From Bradyrhizobium sp. LMTR 3 (GTDB lineage Bacteria > Pseudomonadota > Alphaproteobacteria > Rhizobiales > Xanthobacteraceae), in assembly GCF_001693485.1 (NCBI RefSeq), contig NZ_MAXC01000033.1:372001-436000 (forward strand): a stretch of DNA of 64,000 nucleotides, in the 5' to 3' direction. The translations under genes and the position numbers were made by a program. Below the pieces are notes generated by a model. It saw only the letters and a list, made by a program, of their open reading frames with translations. It ran no database searches and was not told where the DNA came from. Below are positions 34,720-43,543 of the stretch, in pieces (position 1 is the first letter of the stretch; each line of letters begins with the position of its first letter).

Positions 34720-37446
34720 CTACGCAGTGCCGGCTTCGTTCTTGCGCTTGCGCCCCATGCGTCCTGCATCAGGGCGCTGCCGATGATCAGATAGCATCGG
34801 CCTGATCTCCGCCGCCGGCTTCGGCGCGCTGAACAGGTAGCCCTGCATTTCCGAACAGCCGAGTTCGCGCAGCAAGTCGCGCTGCTGTTCGGTCTCGACG
34901 CCTTCGGCCGTCGTCGTCATGTGACGTTCGGCGGCGATGTTCACCACCGCCTCCACGATGCAGGACGAGCCTTCCGGCCCGGCGATATCGGTGATGAAGC
35001 AGCGGTCGATCTTGATCTTGTCGAACGGAAAACGCTGCAGATAGCTCAGCGAGGAATAGCCGGTGCCGAAATCGTCGAGCGCGATGCGAACCCCGATGGC
35101 GCGGAGGTCGTGCAGGACGGCGAGCGCGGCCTCGTCATCTCTGATCAGCACGGCTTCGGTGATCTCGAGCTCCAGCCGGCTCGCCGCGAGGCCCGATGCG
35201 GCGAGCGCCGCCATCACTTTCAGCGGAAGCGTGCCGCTCCTGAATTGAATCGGCGAGACGTTGACCGCGAGCCTGATATCGCCGGGCCAGGTCGCGGCCT
35301 CCTTGCAGGCGGTGGTCAGCACCCATTCGCCGAGCTGGTTGATCAGACCGGTGTCCTCTGCGAGCGGCACGAACTCGGCGGGCGAAATCATGCCGCGCTG
35401 CGGATGGCGCCAGCGCACCAGCGCCTCGCAGCCGGTGATCGCGTTGGTCTGCAGGCTCAGACATGGCTGGTAATAGACCTCGAAGCCGCCGTCGACGAGC
35501 GCCTGGCGCAGGTCCATTTCCAGGCTGCGGCGGGCGCGGACCTCGGCTTCCATGTCCGGTTCGAAGAAGCGATAGGTGCGGCGGCCGGCGGCCTTGGCGG
35601 CGTACATCGCCAGATCCGCGTTCTTCAGGATCTGGTCGATATCGGAGCCGTCTTGCGGCGCGAGCGCAATGCCGATGCTGGCGTCGGTGGTGACCTGATG
35701 GCCGAGGCATTGATAGGGCGAGCGGATCGCCCCGAAGATGCGGCTGACGAGCTTCATCACGTCGTCGATATCGTCGATCCCGGTCTGCACGATGGCGAAT
35801 TCGTCGCCGCCGAGCCGGGCGACGAAATCGGATCTCCGCGTGCAGGCGGCGAGGCTGGCCGCGACCGATTTCAGGAGCTCGTCGCCGATCATGTGGCCGA
35901 GCGAATCGTTAACGCTCTTGAATTCGTCGATGTCGATATAGAGCACTGCCAGTGGCCGGTTCGGCGCGACGTAAGACAATTCGCGCTTGAGCCGCTCGTG
36001 GAACAGGGTGCGGTTCGGCAGATCGGTCAGCGCGTCGTAATGGGCGAGGTGAGTGATGCGCTCCTCGGCGCGCCGCCGCTCGGTGATGTCTTCATGGGTC
36101 GCCAGCCATCCGCCGTCCGCCACCGGTTCGTTGACGACCTGGATCGAGCGCCCGTCGGGCGTCGAGATGACCATGACGTTGCGGCGCGCGATGTCGCGCA
36201 GCACCATCTCGACATAGTGATCGATGTCGCCGACGAACGAGCCGGTCTCCTTGCGATGGGAGATCACCTCGCGGAAGCTGCAACCCGGCTTCACGACATC
36301 GGCCGACAGGCCGTACATTTCGAGGTATCGCCTGTTGCAGATGATGAGCTGCCGCTTTGCATCGAACAGCAACAAGCCCTGCGTCATGTTGTTGACGGCG
36401 GTGTCGAGACGCTGCTTTTCCAGCGTCAGCCGCTGCTTGGATGCGCGGTGTTGATAGGAAAGCTTGCGGACAACGAGAAACAGCAGGGCGGCGATCGCCA
36501 GCACGGAAAACCCGGTGACGGCGATCAGGATTCCGATCTGCTCGCGCAAGTCGGCCAGCGCGGCCGATGTCGTGATCGAGGCGACGATCAGAAGCGGAAA
36601 ATTGGTGAGCGCGCGGGACGCGATCAGCCGGTCCTCGCCGTCGATCGGGCTGGTGAGGCGCGAGGTGCTGCGGGGCAGCTCGAAGACCTGCCGCTGGGCG
36701 GCCGGACCGGTCCTGAAGTTCTTGCCGACCAGCTCTGCCACATGCGGATAACGGGCCAGCAGCGTGCCGTCGCTGTGGTGCATGGCGATGGAGGCGCCGG
36801 GACCGAGGGCTACGGTTGCGAAGAACTTTTCGAAATGGACGGGTTCGATGCCCCGGCCGATGACGCCGAGCAATTCGCCTTTCGGCCCGGTGATCTTGCG
36901 CGCGATCACGGTGGTCCAGGCGCCGGTGATGCGGCTGTAGACCGGCTCGACCAGCATCTCCGGCGATTGTGGGCCGGACTTGAATGTTCTGAAGAAAGCG
37001 CGGTCCGCCGAGTTGACCGGCGGCGGCGGCCAGGCGGCCGACGCATTGATCAGATTGCCTTCGGCGTCGAAGATGTTGATGCCGCCGACATAGGACAGCG
37101 CGTCGATCTTGGATTTCAGGATGAGATGGATGTCATGGCCGGACATCCGGCGCTTGTAGTTCTCGAGCGTGGCGATCCCGCTCGAACGCATGAACGCGAT
37201 CAGGTCCCTCTGAACGACTTGAAAATCCTCGAGCTGCTGGTCGAAATGGCGGGCGAGCAGCAGCACGGTGTTTTCCAGTTCGCGTTCGCTATTGCGCAGC
37301 GCGCGCTCGCGAAAATTGCCGGCCATGATGGTCGCGCCGATCGCGATGGTGGCGATCAAGAGCGTGCCGCCCAGGATCAACCAGCGGATCGGGCCGCCGC
37401 GAAAGGCGAACGCGATCCTCAATGATTTGGTGCCGGTTGAAACCAT
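34720..37446 (-). CDS. Membrane-bound Cache-PAS-GGDEF-EAL protein (c-di-GMP turnover)
   Basis: A 908-residue inner-membrane sensor. Transmembrane helix about 21-43, periplasmic Cache-type domain about 44-300, second helix about 303-327, PAS domain about 340-455, GGDEF domain with intact GGDEF at 546-550 and an RxxD inhibitory site at 537-540 (five residues before it), and EAL domain with EAL at 674-676 and DDFGTGYSSLSYL at 791-803. Both active sites look complete, so it may make or degrade c-di-GMP depending on signal. ATG 37446 was chosen because the upstream frame has no family-like sequence. Confidence 0.93.
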   Translation of the reverse strand: MVSTGTKSLRIAFAFRGGPIRWLILGGTLLIATIAIGATIMAGNFRERALRNSERELENTVLLLARHFDQQLEDFQVVQRDLIAFMRSSGIATLENYKRRMSGHDIHLILKSKIDALSYVGGINIFDAEGNLINASAAWPPPPVNSADRAFFRTFKSGPQSPEMLVEPVYSRITGAWTTVIARKITGPKGELLGVIGRGIEPVHFEKFFATVALGPGASIAMHHSDGTLLARYPHVAELVGKNFRTGPAAQRQVFELPRSTSRLTSPIDGEDRLIASRALTNFPLLIVASITTSAALADLREQIGILIAVTGFSVLAIAALLFLVVRKLSYQHRASKQRLTLEKQRLDTAVNNMTQGLLLFDAKRQLIICNRRYLEMYGLSADVVKPGCSFREVISHRKETGSFVGDIDHYVEMVLRDIARRNVMVISTPDGRSIQVVNEPVADGGWLATHEDITERRRAEERITHLAHYDALTDLPNRTLFHERLKRELSYVAPNRPLAVLYIDIDEFKSVNDSLGHMIGDELLKSVAASLAACTRRSDFVARLGGDEFAIVQTGIDDIDDVMKLVSRIFGAIRSPYQCLGHQVTTDASIGIALAPQDGSDIDQILKNADLAMYAAKAAGRRTYRFFEPDMEAEVRARRSLEMDLRQALVDGGFEVYYQPCLSLQTNAITGCEALVRWRHPQRGMISPAEFVPLAEDTGLINQLGEWVLTTACKEAATWPGDIRLAVNVSPIQFRSGTLPLKVMAALAASGLAASRLELEITEAVLIRDDEAALAVLHDLRAIGVRIALDDFGTGYSSLSYLQRFPFDKIKIDRCFITDIAGPEGSSCIVEAVVNIAAERHMTTTAEGVETEQQRDLLRELGCSEMQGYLFSAPKPAAEIRPMLSDHRQRPDAGRMGRKRKNEAGTA

Positions 37447-37564
37447 GGAACGCGATCGCGGCCGGGAAATGAACTGCCGGAAGCGGCGTTCTCCCAAACC
37501 CGGCCGATAGATTCGATACCGCGCCGAGATGGAGTTGACGTTAGGAAGTCTGGTTAACGAATGG

Positions 37565-38860
37565 TTAGTTCGGTGGCGAATGTGGGCTGTGACAACCACA
37601 GGGGAGGGTCGGGTTCCGGCCATCCGCAGGCGTCCGGGTCGTGACGACGATGATCGCTGCAAGGATGTTGGCGGCAACGCCGGCCAGGATCGGCAGCGTA
37701 TAGTCGTGGGTGAGATCGAACGCGAATCCGGCAGCGCTGGGACCGATCAGGGTGCCGAAGGCGACGCTCGTGTAGAGAATGCCGATGATGCCGCTGACGT
37801 TGCGGCCGCCGAAATAGTCCATCACGACGGCCGGAAGCACTGCGACCCAGGCGCCGTAAATCATGCCGTAGACGAACGCAAAAATGGCAAGCGGCCAGAA
37901 TGTCGTTGAGATCGTCCAGATCGCCATTGCGATCGCCATGCCCGCGAAGAGCAGGAGCAGGGACGACTGGCGGCCGATCCGGTCGGCGAGACCGCCGAGG
38001 AAAAATCGGCCGGCCGTGCTGCCGATGCCGATGATGCCGAGCAGCAGCACGGCGGATGTGGCCGGGACGCCGTGGTCCCCGGCATAGGGAACGAGATGCA
38101 CGAACGGCACGAACAGGCCGAACGAGCAGATCAGGCACGCGGCGTATAGCGAGACGAAGCGTCGCGACCGGATCGCCTCGCGCACCGACGCACCTTCTGC
38201 CCGTGTCGACATGGCTCCCTGCTGGAGTGGATCGCCGTCGGGATTGAGGCCCCGGTCGCGCGGATCGTTTTCGAGAAGGAGCGCCATCCCCCCGCCGACA
38301 ATCGCGGCGAATGCGCCGAGCGCAAAATAGGCGCCGCGCCATCCGAGCATCTCGATCAGGAGCGTTGCCTGCGCCGGCATCACCAGTGTGCCAACTCCGA
38401 TCCCGCTCACGGCGAGACCAGAGGCAAAGCCCCGCCGCCGCACGAACCAGCGCTGCACCGCGCCGACCGCCGGGACATAGGCGCAGCCGACGCCGAGTCC
38501 GACGCCCAGGCCGTAGGCTGCGTACACCTCGACCAGATTGCGCGCGGCACTTGCCGCGGCAAGCCCAAGGCCGATCAGCAGCATGCCCGCCAGCGCGAGA
38601 CGGCGCGAGCCATAGCGGTCGGCGAGGGGACCGCTGACGATGCCGAGGCCGAAATAGAGAAAGCCGGCCAACGAAAATACCAGCGACACCGAACCACGCG
38701 AGGCGCCGAATTCACGCTGCAACGAGTCGAGAAACGCGCTGAACGTATAGGCGCAGCCGAAGCCGACAAAGGTCACGGCAAAAGCGGCAGCCACCACAAA
38801 CCAGCCATAGAAGATGCGGGAACCGGGCAACGCCGACAGGACACTCAATGTTGCCTCCAT
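37565..38860 (-). CDS. MFS transporter (monocarboxylate/oxalate-formate type)
   Basis: A 431-residue major facilitator with 12 predicted helices: FYGWFVVAAAFAVTFVGFGC at helix 1, GPLADRYGSRRLALAG in the 2-3 loop, a central charged loop (LENDPRDRGLNPDGD), and GRFFLGGLADRIGRQ in the second half. The pattern resembles the OFA/MCT carboxylate carriers. Its start overlaps the amidase stop by 16 bp, so it is the second gene of the amidase operon and probably imports the amide substrate or exports the acid product. Confidence 0.88.
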   Translation of the reverse strand: MEATLSVLSALPGSRIFYGWFVVAAAFAVTFVGFGCAYTFSAFLDSLQREFGASRGSVSLVFSLAGFLYFGLGIVSGPLADRYGSRRLALAGMLLIGLGLAAASAARNLVEVYAAYGLGVGLGVGCAYVPAVGAVQRWFVRRRGFASGLAVSGIGVGTLVMPAQATLLIEMLGWRGAYFALGAFAAIVGGGMALLLENDPRDRGLNPDGDPLQQGAMSTRAEGASVREAIRSRRFVSLYAACLICSFGLFVPFVHLVPYAGDHGVPATSAVLLLGIIGIGSTAGRFFLGGLADRIGRQSSLLLLFAGMAIAMAIWTISTTFWPLAIFAFVYGMIYGAWVAVLPAVVMDYFGGRNVSGIIGILYTSVAFGTLIGPSAAGFAFDLTHDYTLPILAGVAANILAAIIVVTTRTPADGRNPTLPCGCHSPHSPPN

Positions 38861-40269
38861 GAGCTCGGCGACGGATGGCGGCGATGCCAGGATGTGGCCT
38901 TCTGGAATGCCGCGCCAGCGCGTACCAGCGTGGCTTCGTCCAGATCGGCGGCTACAAGCTGAAACGCGATCGGCATTCCGGTTGCGGAGAAACCGCCGGG
39001 CAGCGTGATCGTGGGATGACCGGTCATGTTGAACGGGCAGGTGTATTCCTGCAGCCTGGCGATCAGGTCCGGCCGGTCGCCGAGCGTTCGTATCTTGGCG
39101 AGCGTCAAAGGTGGGAATGGGTGAACCGGAATGAGCAGCAGATCGATTGTCTCGAACAGCGATGCGATCCGGCCGCGCAATTCCAGCCGCCGCAGCAGGA
39201 TTCTCTGGTAGTCGGTAGCGGATAACGCGCGACCTGCCTCGATGACGGCGGCGAGGATCGGACCATATTCATCTTTGCGCGCGGGATAAGTTGCATCGTG
39301 CGCGACCGCGGCCTCGACTGCGCAATTCGGAACCCAGTCGGCGACGGCCTGCTTCACGTCGGGAAACCGCACATCGACGATGTCAGCGCCAAGCCCACGT
39401 AACGTCTTGATCGCCTCGCCCAGCACCTGCTGGGTCGTAACGTCTACGCCGTCGCTGCTCCACGTCGCGTCGAAGCCGATCCGCAGGCCCCTTACCTCCT
39501 GTTCCGCCGCAGCCAGATAGTTGGGCACAGGGTCGAGGACGGCGGTCGGATCGGCATGATCGCGCCCGGCGATGTCGCCAAGCATGGCGCCGGCATCCGT
39601 CGCGCTCCGCGCGATGACTCCGACATGGTCCAATGTCGCTGCCAGTTCAAACACGCCGTGGCGGCTGACGCGTCCCCAACTTGGCTTCAAGCCGGTAAGA
39701 CCGTTGGCGGCGCACGGCCAGCGGATCGAACCGCCGGTATCGGACGCGAGCGAGCCGTAGCAGAGCCCCGCTGCAGTTGCGACGGCCGAGCCACTTGATG
39801 AAATGCCCGGCCAATAGTCCGGATTCCACGGATTTTTCGGCGGCGTTACCGATGGATGGTGATCGGAATAAGCCCCTTCCGTGAGCTGCAGCTTCCCCAG
39901 CACGACCGCGCCGGCTTCATTCAGGCGGTGCACCACCGTTGCGTCTTCATCGGGCCGAAAATCGCCGTGGACGACGGTGCCGGCAGCGGTCGGAACATTC
40001 CTTGTCCAAAACAGATCCTTCACCGCAATCGGAACACCGTGCAGCGGCCCGCGATACCGGCCTGCTGCGATTTCGGCGTGCGCCGCTTCGGCTTGCGCCA
40101 TCGCAGCATCGGCCATCACCCGGACATAGCTGCCGAGTTCGCCATCGAGCGCGGCGATGCGTTCGAGTTGCGCGCGCGTTGCTTCCAGCGGAGAAATCTT
40201 GCGGGCCCTGATGCATGCCGCAAGCTCCGTGAGCTCGAGGTAGTGCAGATCGTCGGTGCCGATGTCCAT
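38845..40269 (-). CDS. Amidase (amidase-signature family)
   Basis: Hydrolyses an amide bond by a Ser-cisSer-Lys triad. In this 474-residue protein Lys84 is in GVPIAVKDLFW, the cis-Ser region is PGISSSGSAVATAAG (about 157), and nucleophile Ser181 is in ASDTGGSIRWP. The GSS-GG element is GISSSGS here, a small departure from the usual GGSSGGS. ATG 40269 was chosen at MDIGTDDLHYLEL; a farther start at 40308 is possible. It is the first gene of an operon with an MFS carrier and is divergent from a CGNR regulator, so it is probably a regulated catabolic amidase of unknown substrate. Confidence 0.9.
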   Translation of the reverse strand: MDIGTDDLHYLELTELAACIRARKISPLEATRAQLERIAALDGELGSYVRVMADAAMAQAEAAHAEIAAGRYRGPLHGVPIAVKDLFWTRNVPTAAGTVVHGDFRPDEDATVVHRLNEAGAVVLGKLQLTEGAYSDHHPSVTPPKNPWNPDYWPGISSSGSAVATAAGLCYGSLASDTGGSIRWPCAANGLTGLKPSWGRVSRHGVFELAATLDHVGVIARSATDAGAMLGDIAGRDHADPTAVLDPVPNYLAAAEQEVRGLRIGFDATWSSDGVDVTTQQVLGEAIKTLRGLGADIVDVRFPDVKQAVADWVPNCAVEAAVAHDATYPARKDEYGPILAAVIEAGRALSATDYQRILLRRLELRGRIASLFETIDLLLIPVHPFPPLTLAKIRTLGDRPDLIARLQEYTCPFNMTGHPTITLPGGFSATGMPIAFQLVAADLDEATLVRAGAAFQKATSWHRRHPSPSSWRQH

Positions 40270-40345
40270 TCTGTCTCCGTCAGCGATGCGGCTGGAATCT
40301 TCCGGCAAAGGACCAATTCTCGCTCAACACTGCTATAAACGTTAT

Positions 40346-40371
40346 ACTGGTGTCTATTGATGTCAACCAGT
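40346..40371. promoter_or_regulatory. Candidate operator between amidase and CGNR genes
   Basis: An inverted repeat ACTGGT (40346-40351) / ACCAGT (40366-40371) lies in the 125-bp divergent gap. A third related element TACCGGTGT occurs just downstream at about 40383-40391 as a direct repeat. It could be the binding site of the CGNR protein. Confidence 0.4.
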
Positions 40372-40394
40372 AAATCTGCTTTACCGGTGTTGCA

Positions 40395-41003
40395 ATGTCG
40401 AAATTGTCCAGACAGTTCAAGGTTCCCGACGAGTTGGCCAATCTCTACGATTTCGCCAATACGCTCGACGTACGGCATTTCACGCATCATGGCGTGCAGC
40501 ATCCGCAAGGTGATGAACTGGCAAACGCTAGGGAATTCGCAGTGTGGATGCGGCAACGTGGGCTGTTGCTTGCTGACGCCAGGATTTCGCCAGCGATGCT
40601 CGCAACCGCGATTGAGCTGAGGCACTTGATCCGCGACTATCTGCAGCGTGATCCGCGCTTGCGAAGCAAGAACAGGGACTCGGTTCGCGCACTGAATAAA
40701 GTGCTCAAACTGTTTCCGCTGCTCGCGACGGCAAGGGATGATGGCGGCATGGTGCTTAAGGCAGCGCGTGACGATGCGCTGGCGGGGCTCTCATCGGTCG
40801 TTGCGGAGCTCTACGACGGCTCCAGAAATGGAACGCTCGATCGGCTGAAAATGTGCGCTTCCGACGAATGCCGCCGCGTGTTCTTTGATCGGTCGAAGCC
40901 CGCCACGCGGCGATGGTGCATGTCGTCATTGTGCGGGAACCGCATGAAGACGAGAAGTTATCGCGAGCGCCAGCGCAACACGTACCGCAATGGTCACACG
41001 TAG
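40395..41003 (+). CDS. CGNR zinc finger / ABATE domain transcriptional regulator
   Basis: A 202-residue protein with an N-terminal ABATE-type region (about 15-140; NLYDFANTLDVRHF, ANAREFAVWMRQRGLL) and a C-terminal CGNR zinc finger: Cys154, Cys159, Cys175 and Cys180 followed by GNR (181-183) in a basic tail. Family members are predicted stress or catabolic regulators with almost no experimental work. It is transcribed divergently from the amidase-MFS operon and is the likely regulator of it. Confidence 0.85.
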   Translation: MSKLSRQFKVPDELANLYDFANTLDVRHFTHHGVQHPQGDELANAREFAVWMRQRGLLLADARISPAMLATAIELRHLIRDYLQRDPRLRSKNRDSVRALNKVLKLFPLLATARDDGGMVLKAARDDALAGLSSVVAELYDGSRNGTLDRLKMCASDECRRVFFDRSKPATRRWCMSSLCGNRMKTRSYRERQRNTYRNGHT

Positions 41004-41028
41004 TGACAATTGAAGGGCGTCGCCGGGC

Positions 41029-41532
41029 TCACCGCTCCGCGCGATAATGGCCGGACTTGCCGCCGCGCTTCTCGACGAGATGGATGCCTTCGATGCGAAC
41101 GCCGCGCTCGACCGCCTTGATCATGTCGTAGACCGTCAGGCACGCGACCGACACCGCCGTCAGCGCTTCCATCTCGACGCCCGTCGGACCGGTGACCTTG
41201 ACGGTGGCGCGGACGATGCAGCCCGGAAGTTTTTTGTCAGGCGTGATGTCGAGCGTCACCTTGGACAGCGCCAGCGGATGGCACAGCGGGATCAATTCCG
41301 ACGTGCGCTTTGCCGCCATGATGCCGGCGATGCGGGCCGTGCCCAGCACGTCGCCCTTCTTGGCATTGCCGGAGACGATCAGATCGAGCGTCGCCTTGGC
41401 CATGACGACACGCCCCTCGGCGATGGCGGTGCGCTCGGTCGCTGCCTTCGCGGAGACGTCGACCATCCGCGCTTCGCCGGCGGCGTCGATATGGGTGAGG
41501 GCGCCACCGCCTTTGGAAGCCTTCCGCGCCAT
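41029..41532 (-). CDS. moaC: Cyclic pyranopterin monophosphate synthase
   Basis: MoaC rearranges the MoaA product to cPMP in molybdopterin synthesis. The 167-residue protein contains LTHIDAAGEARMVDVSAKA, AAKRTSELIPLCHPLALSKV, TGPTGVEMEALTAVSVACLT and YDMIKAVERGVRI, all hallmarks of the family. It follows trpC by 3 bp, so it is cotranscribed with the tryptophan genes. moeA, normally adjacent, is 13 kb away. Confidence 0.97.
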   Translation of the reverse strand: MARKASKGGGALTHIDAAGEARMVDVSAKAATERTAIAEGRVVMAKATLDLIVSGNAKKGDVLGTARIAGIMAAKRTSELIPLCHPLALSKVTLDITPDKKLPGCIVRATVKVTGPTGVEMEALTAVSVACLTVYDMIKAVERGVRIEGIHLVEKRGGKSGHYRAER

Positions 41533-41535
41533 CTG

Positions 41536-42357
41536 CTAGCCGGTCCCGGTCGCGCGGGCCGTATCGGAACGCGCCAGCAATGCGCGGGTTGCCGCGGTCA
41601 CATCGGCCTGCCGCATCAGGCTTTCGCCAACCAGGAAGGTCGACATGCCGACGCGCTCGAGGCGGACGAGGTCATCAGGCGTAAAGATACCGCTTTCGCC
41701 GACCATCAGGCGATCACGCGGGATCAGCGGCGCCAGCGCCTCGCTGGTCGCCAGCGTCGACTCGAAGGTCCGTAAGTTACGGTTGTTGACGCCGATCATC
41801 GGCGAACGAAGTTTTAGCGCGCGGTCGAGCTCGGTGCGGTCGTGGATTTCGATCAGCACGTCGATGCCGAGCGCAATCGCCGCGTCCTCGATATCCCTCG
41901 CGGCGGCATCGTCGAGCGCAGCCATGATGATCAGGATGCAGTCCGCGCCATGGGCGCGGGCTTCCACCACCTGATAGGTATCGAACAGGAAGTCCTTGCG
42001 CAGCACCGGCAGATTGGTGGCCGCGCGCGCCGCCACCATGAAATCGAGATGGCCCTGGAACGAGGGCGCGTCCGTCAGTACCGATAGGCACGCGGCGCCG
42101 CCGGCCTCGTAAGCCTTGGCCAGCGCCGGCGGATCGAAATCGGCGCGGATCAGCCCCTTCGATGGCGAGGCCTTCTTCACCTCGGCGATCAGCGCGTAGT
42201 CGCCACGAGCGAGTTTTTCCCTGACAGCGCGGACGAAGCCGCGCGGCGGCGGGGCCGCCTTGGCGCGCGCCTCGACCTCGGCAAGCGGATGCTCGCGCTT
42301 GGCTACAGCGATCTCTTCGCGCTTGTAAGTCTCGATCTTGCTCAGGATATCGGACAT
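41536..42357 (-). CDS. trpC: Indole-3-glycerol phosphate synthase
   Basis: TrpC closes the indole ring in tryptophan synthesis. The 273-residue TIM barrel shows LIAEVKKASPSKGLIRADFD, ACLSVLTDAPSFQGHLDFM, PVLRKDFLFDTYQVVEA, IGVNNRNLRTFESTL and MVGESGIFTPDD, as expected. It lies 17 bp after trpD and 3 bp before moaC in the order trpD-trpC-moaC. Confidence 0.97.
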   Translation of the reverse strand: MSDILSKIETYKREEIAVAKREHPLAEVEARAKAAPPPRGFVRAVREKLARGDYALIAEVKKASPSKGLIRADFDPPALAKAYEAGGAACLSVLTDAPSFQGHLDFMVAARAATNLPVLRKDFLFDTYQVVEARAHGADCILIIMAALDDAAARDIEDAAIALGIDVLIEIHDRTELDRALKLRSPMIGVNNRNLRTFESTLATSEALAPLIPRDRLMVGESGIFTPDDLVRLERVGMSTFLVGESLMRQADVTAATRALLARSDTARATGTG

Positions 42358-42374
42358 TTCTGGCGCCCCTTCAA

Positions 42375-43388
42375 TCAGCCGCGTGAGACCGCGATCAGGT
42401 GCTTCAGCCGTGCCGCCGCCGCACCGCTATCGAGCGATTTCGCGCCGACCGCGACGCCTTCCTTCAGGTCCCTGGCACGGCCGGCCACGATCAGCGCTGC
42501 CGCGGCGTTCAATAGCGCGACGTCGCGATAGGGGCTGGGTTTGCCGTTGAGCACGCCTTGCAGCGCCAGCGCATTGGCGTCCGCATCGCCGCCCTTGAGC
42601 GCATCGACGTTGCAGCAGGTGAGGCCCGCGTCCTCCGGCGTCACCTCGAAGGTGGTGATCTTTCCGTTGTCGAGGCTGGCGACAAAGCTCGGACCCGTGA
42701 GGGTGATTTCGTCGAGCCCGTCCGAGCCGTGGACGACCCAGACGGATTCAGAGCCGAGATTTTTCAGGACCTGCGCCAGCGGCTGCACCCAGTGCCTGGA
42801 GAACACGCCGACCATCTGGCGCTTGACGCCGGCCGGATTGGAGAGCGGCCCGAGCAGATTGAAGATCGTGCGGGTGGCGAGCTCGACGCGGGTCGGGCCG
42901 ACATTCTTCATCGCGGGGTGATGCGCGGGAGCGAACATGAAGCCGATGCCGGCCTCCTGCACGCAGCGGCCGACCTGGTCGGGCGTGAGGTCGATCTTGA
43001 CGCCGAGGGAGGCCAGCACGTCGGCAGCCCCCGAACGCGACGACAGCGCACGGTTGCCATGCTTGGCGACGGGCACGCCGGCGCCTGCGACGATGAAGGC
43101 CGCGCAGGTCGAGACATTGACCGAACCGGAGCCGTCGCCGCCGGTGCCGACCACGTCGACCGCGTCCGCAGGCGCCTTGACCCGCAGCATCTTGCCGCGC
43201 ATCGCCGCCACCGCGCCGGTGATCTCGTCGACGGTCTCGCCGCGAACCCTGAGCGCCATCAACAGCCCGCCCATCTGCGAGGGCGTGGCCTCGCCGGACA
43301 TCATGGCATCGAAGGCGGAGGCTGCCTCGTCACGCGACAGCGTCGCGCCGGTGGCGACTTTTCCGATGATAGATTTGAGGTCGTCCAT
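42375..43388 (-). CDS. trpD: Anthranilate phosphoribosyltransferase
   Basis: TrpD transfers phosphoribose from PRPP to anthranilate. The 337-residue protein has the VVGTGGDGSGSVNVSTCAAF motif, KHGNRALSSRSGAADVLASLG, FMFAPAHHPAMKNV and NLLGPLSNPAGVKRQMVGV. No trpE or trpG lies in the window next to it: upstream on the strand is ppiD, 155 bp away, with an intergenic palindrome between. No leader-peptide attenuator is visible. Confidence 0.96.
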   Translation of the reverse strand: MDDLKSIIGKVATGATLSRDEAASAFDAMMSGEATPSQMGGLLMALRVRGETVDEITGAVAAMRGKMLRVKAPADAVDVVGTGGDGSGSVNVSTCAAFIVAGAGVPVAKHGNRALSSRSGAADVLASLGVKIDLTPDQVGRCVQEAGIGFMFAPAHHPAMKNVGPTRVELATRTIFNLLGPLSNPAGVKRQMVGVFSRHWVQPLAQVLKNLGSESVWVVHGSDGLDEITLTGPSFVASLDNGKITTFEVTPEDAGLTCCNVDALKGGDADANALALQGVLNGKPSPYRDVALLNAAAALIVAGRARDLKEGVAVGAKSLDSGAAAARLKHLIAVSRG

Positions 43389-43410
43389 CGTTTGGCTTTC
43401 AAAATCGAGA

Positions 43411-43529
43411 CCTCATGGTGAGGCGGCGTTCTTGCGCCGTCTCCGGACGATGCTTCGCATCGCTCGGAGAACCATGAGGCCAGCTCTCATCCTTCGAGGC
43501 GCGGCCAGGTGGCCGCTCCTCAGGATGAG
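43411..43529. repeat. Two adjacent palindromic repeats between ppiD and trpD
   Basis: CCTCATGGT / ACCATGAGG arms at 43411-43419 and 43471-43479, then CTCATCCT / AGGATGAG arms at 43486-43493 and 43522-43529. Both are of the dispersed repeat kind common between Bradyrhizobium genes. Confidence 0.7.
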
Positions 43530-43543
43530 GTGAGTTATTATGC

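Noticed and set aside
34921..37425. Open frame of 834 codons on the plus strand
   Set aside because: It is fully antisense to the GGDEF-EAL gene, whose domains are unmistakable; the translated product is Asp/Arg/Gly-rich with no family features, as expected for the complement of GC-rich coding DNA.
43389..43543. Possible trp attenuator or leader peptide before trpD
   Set aside because: No short frame with consecutive Trp codons was seen; the hairpins belong to dispersed repeats.
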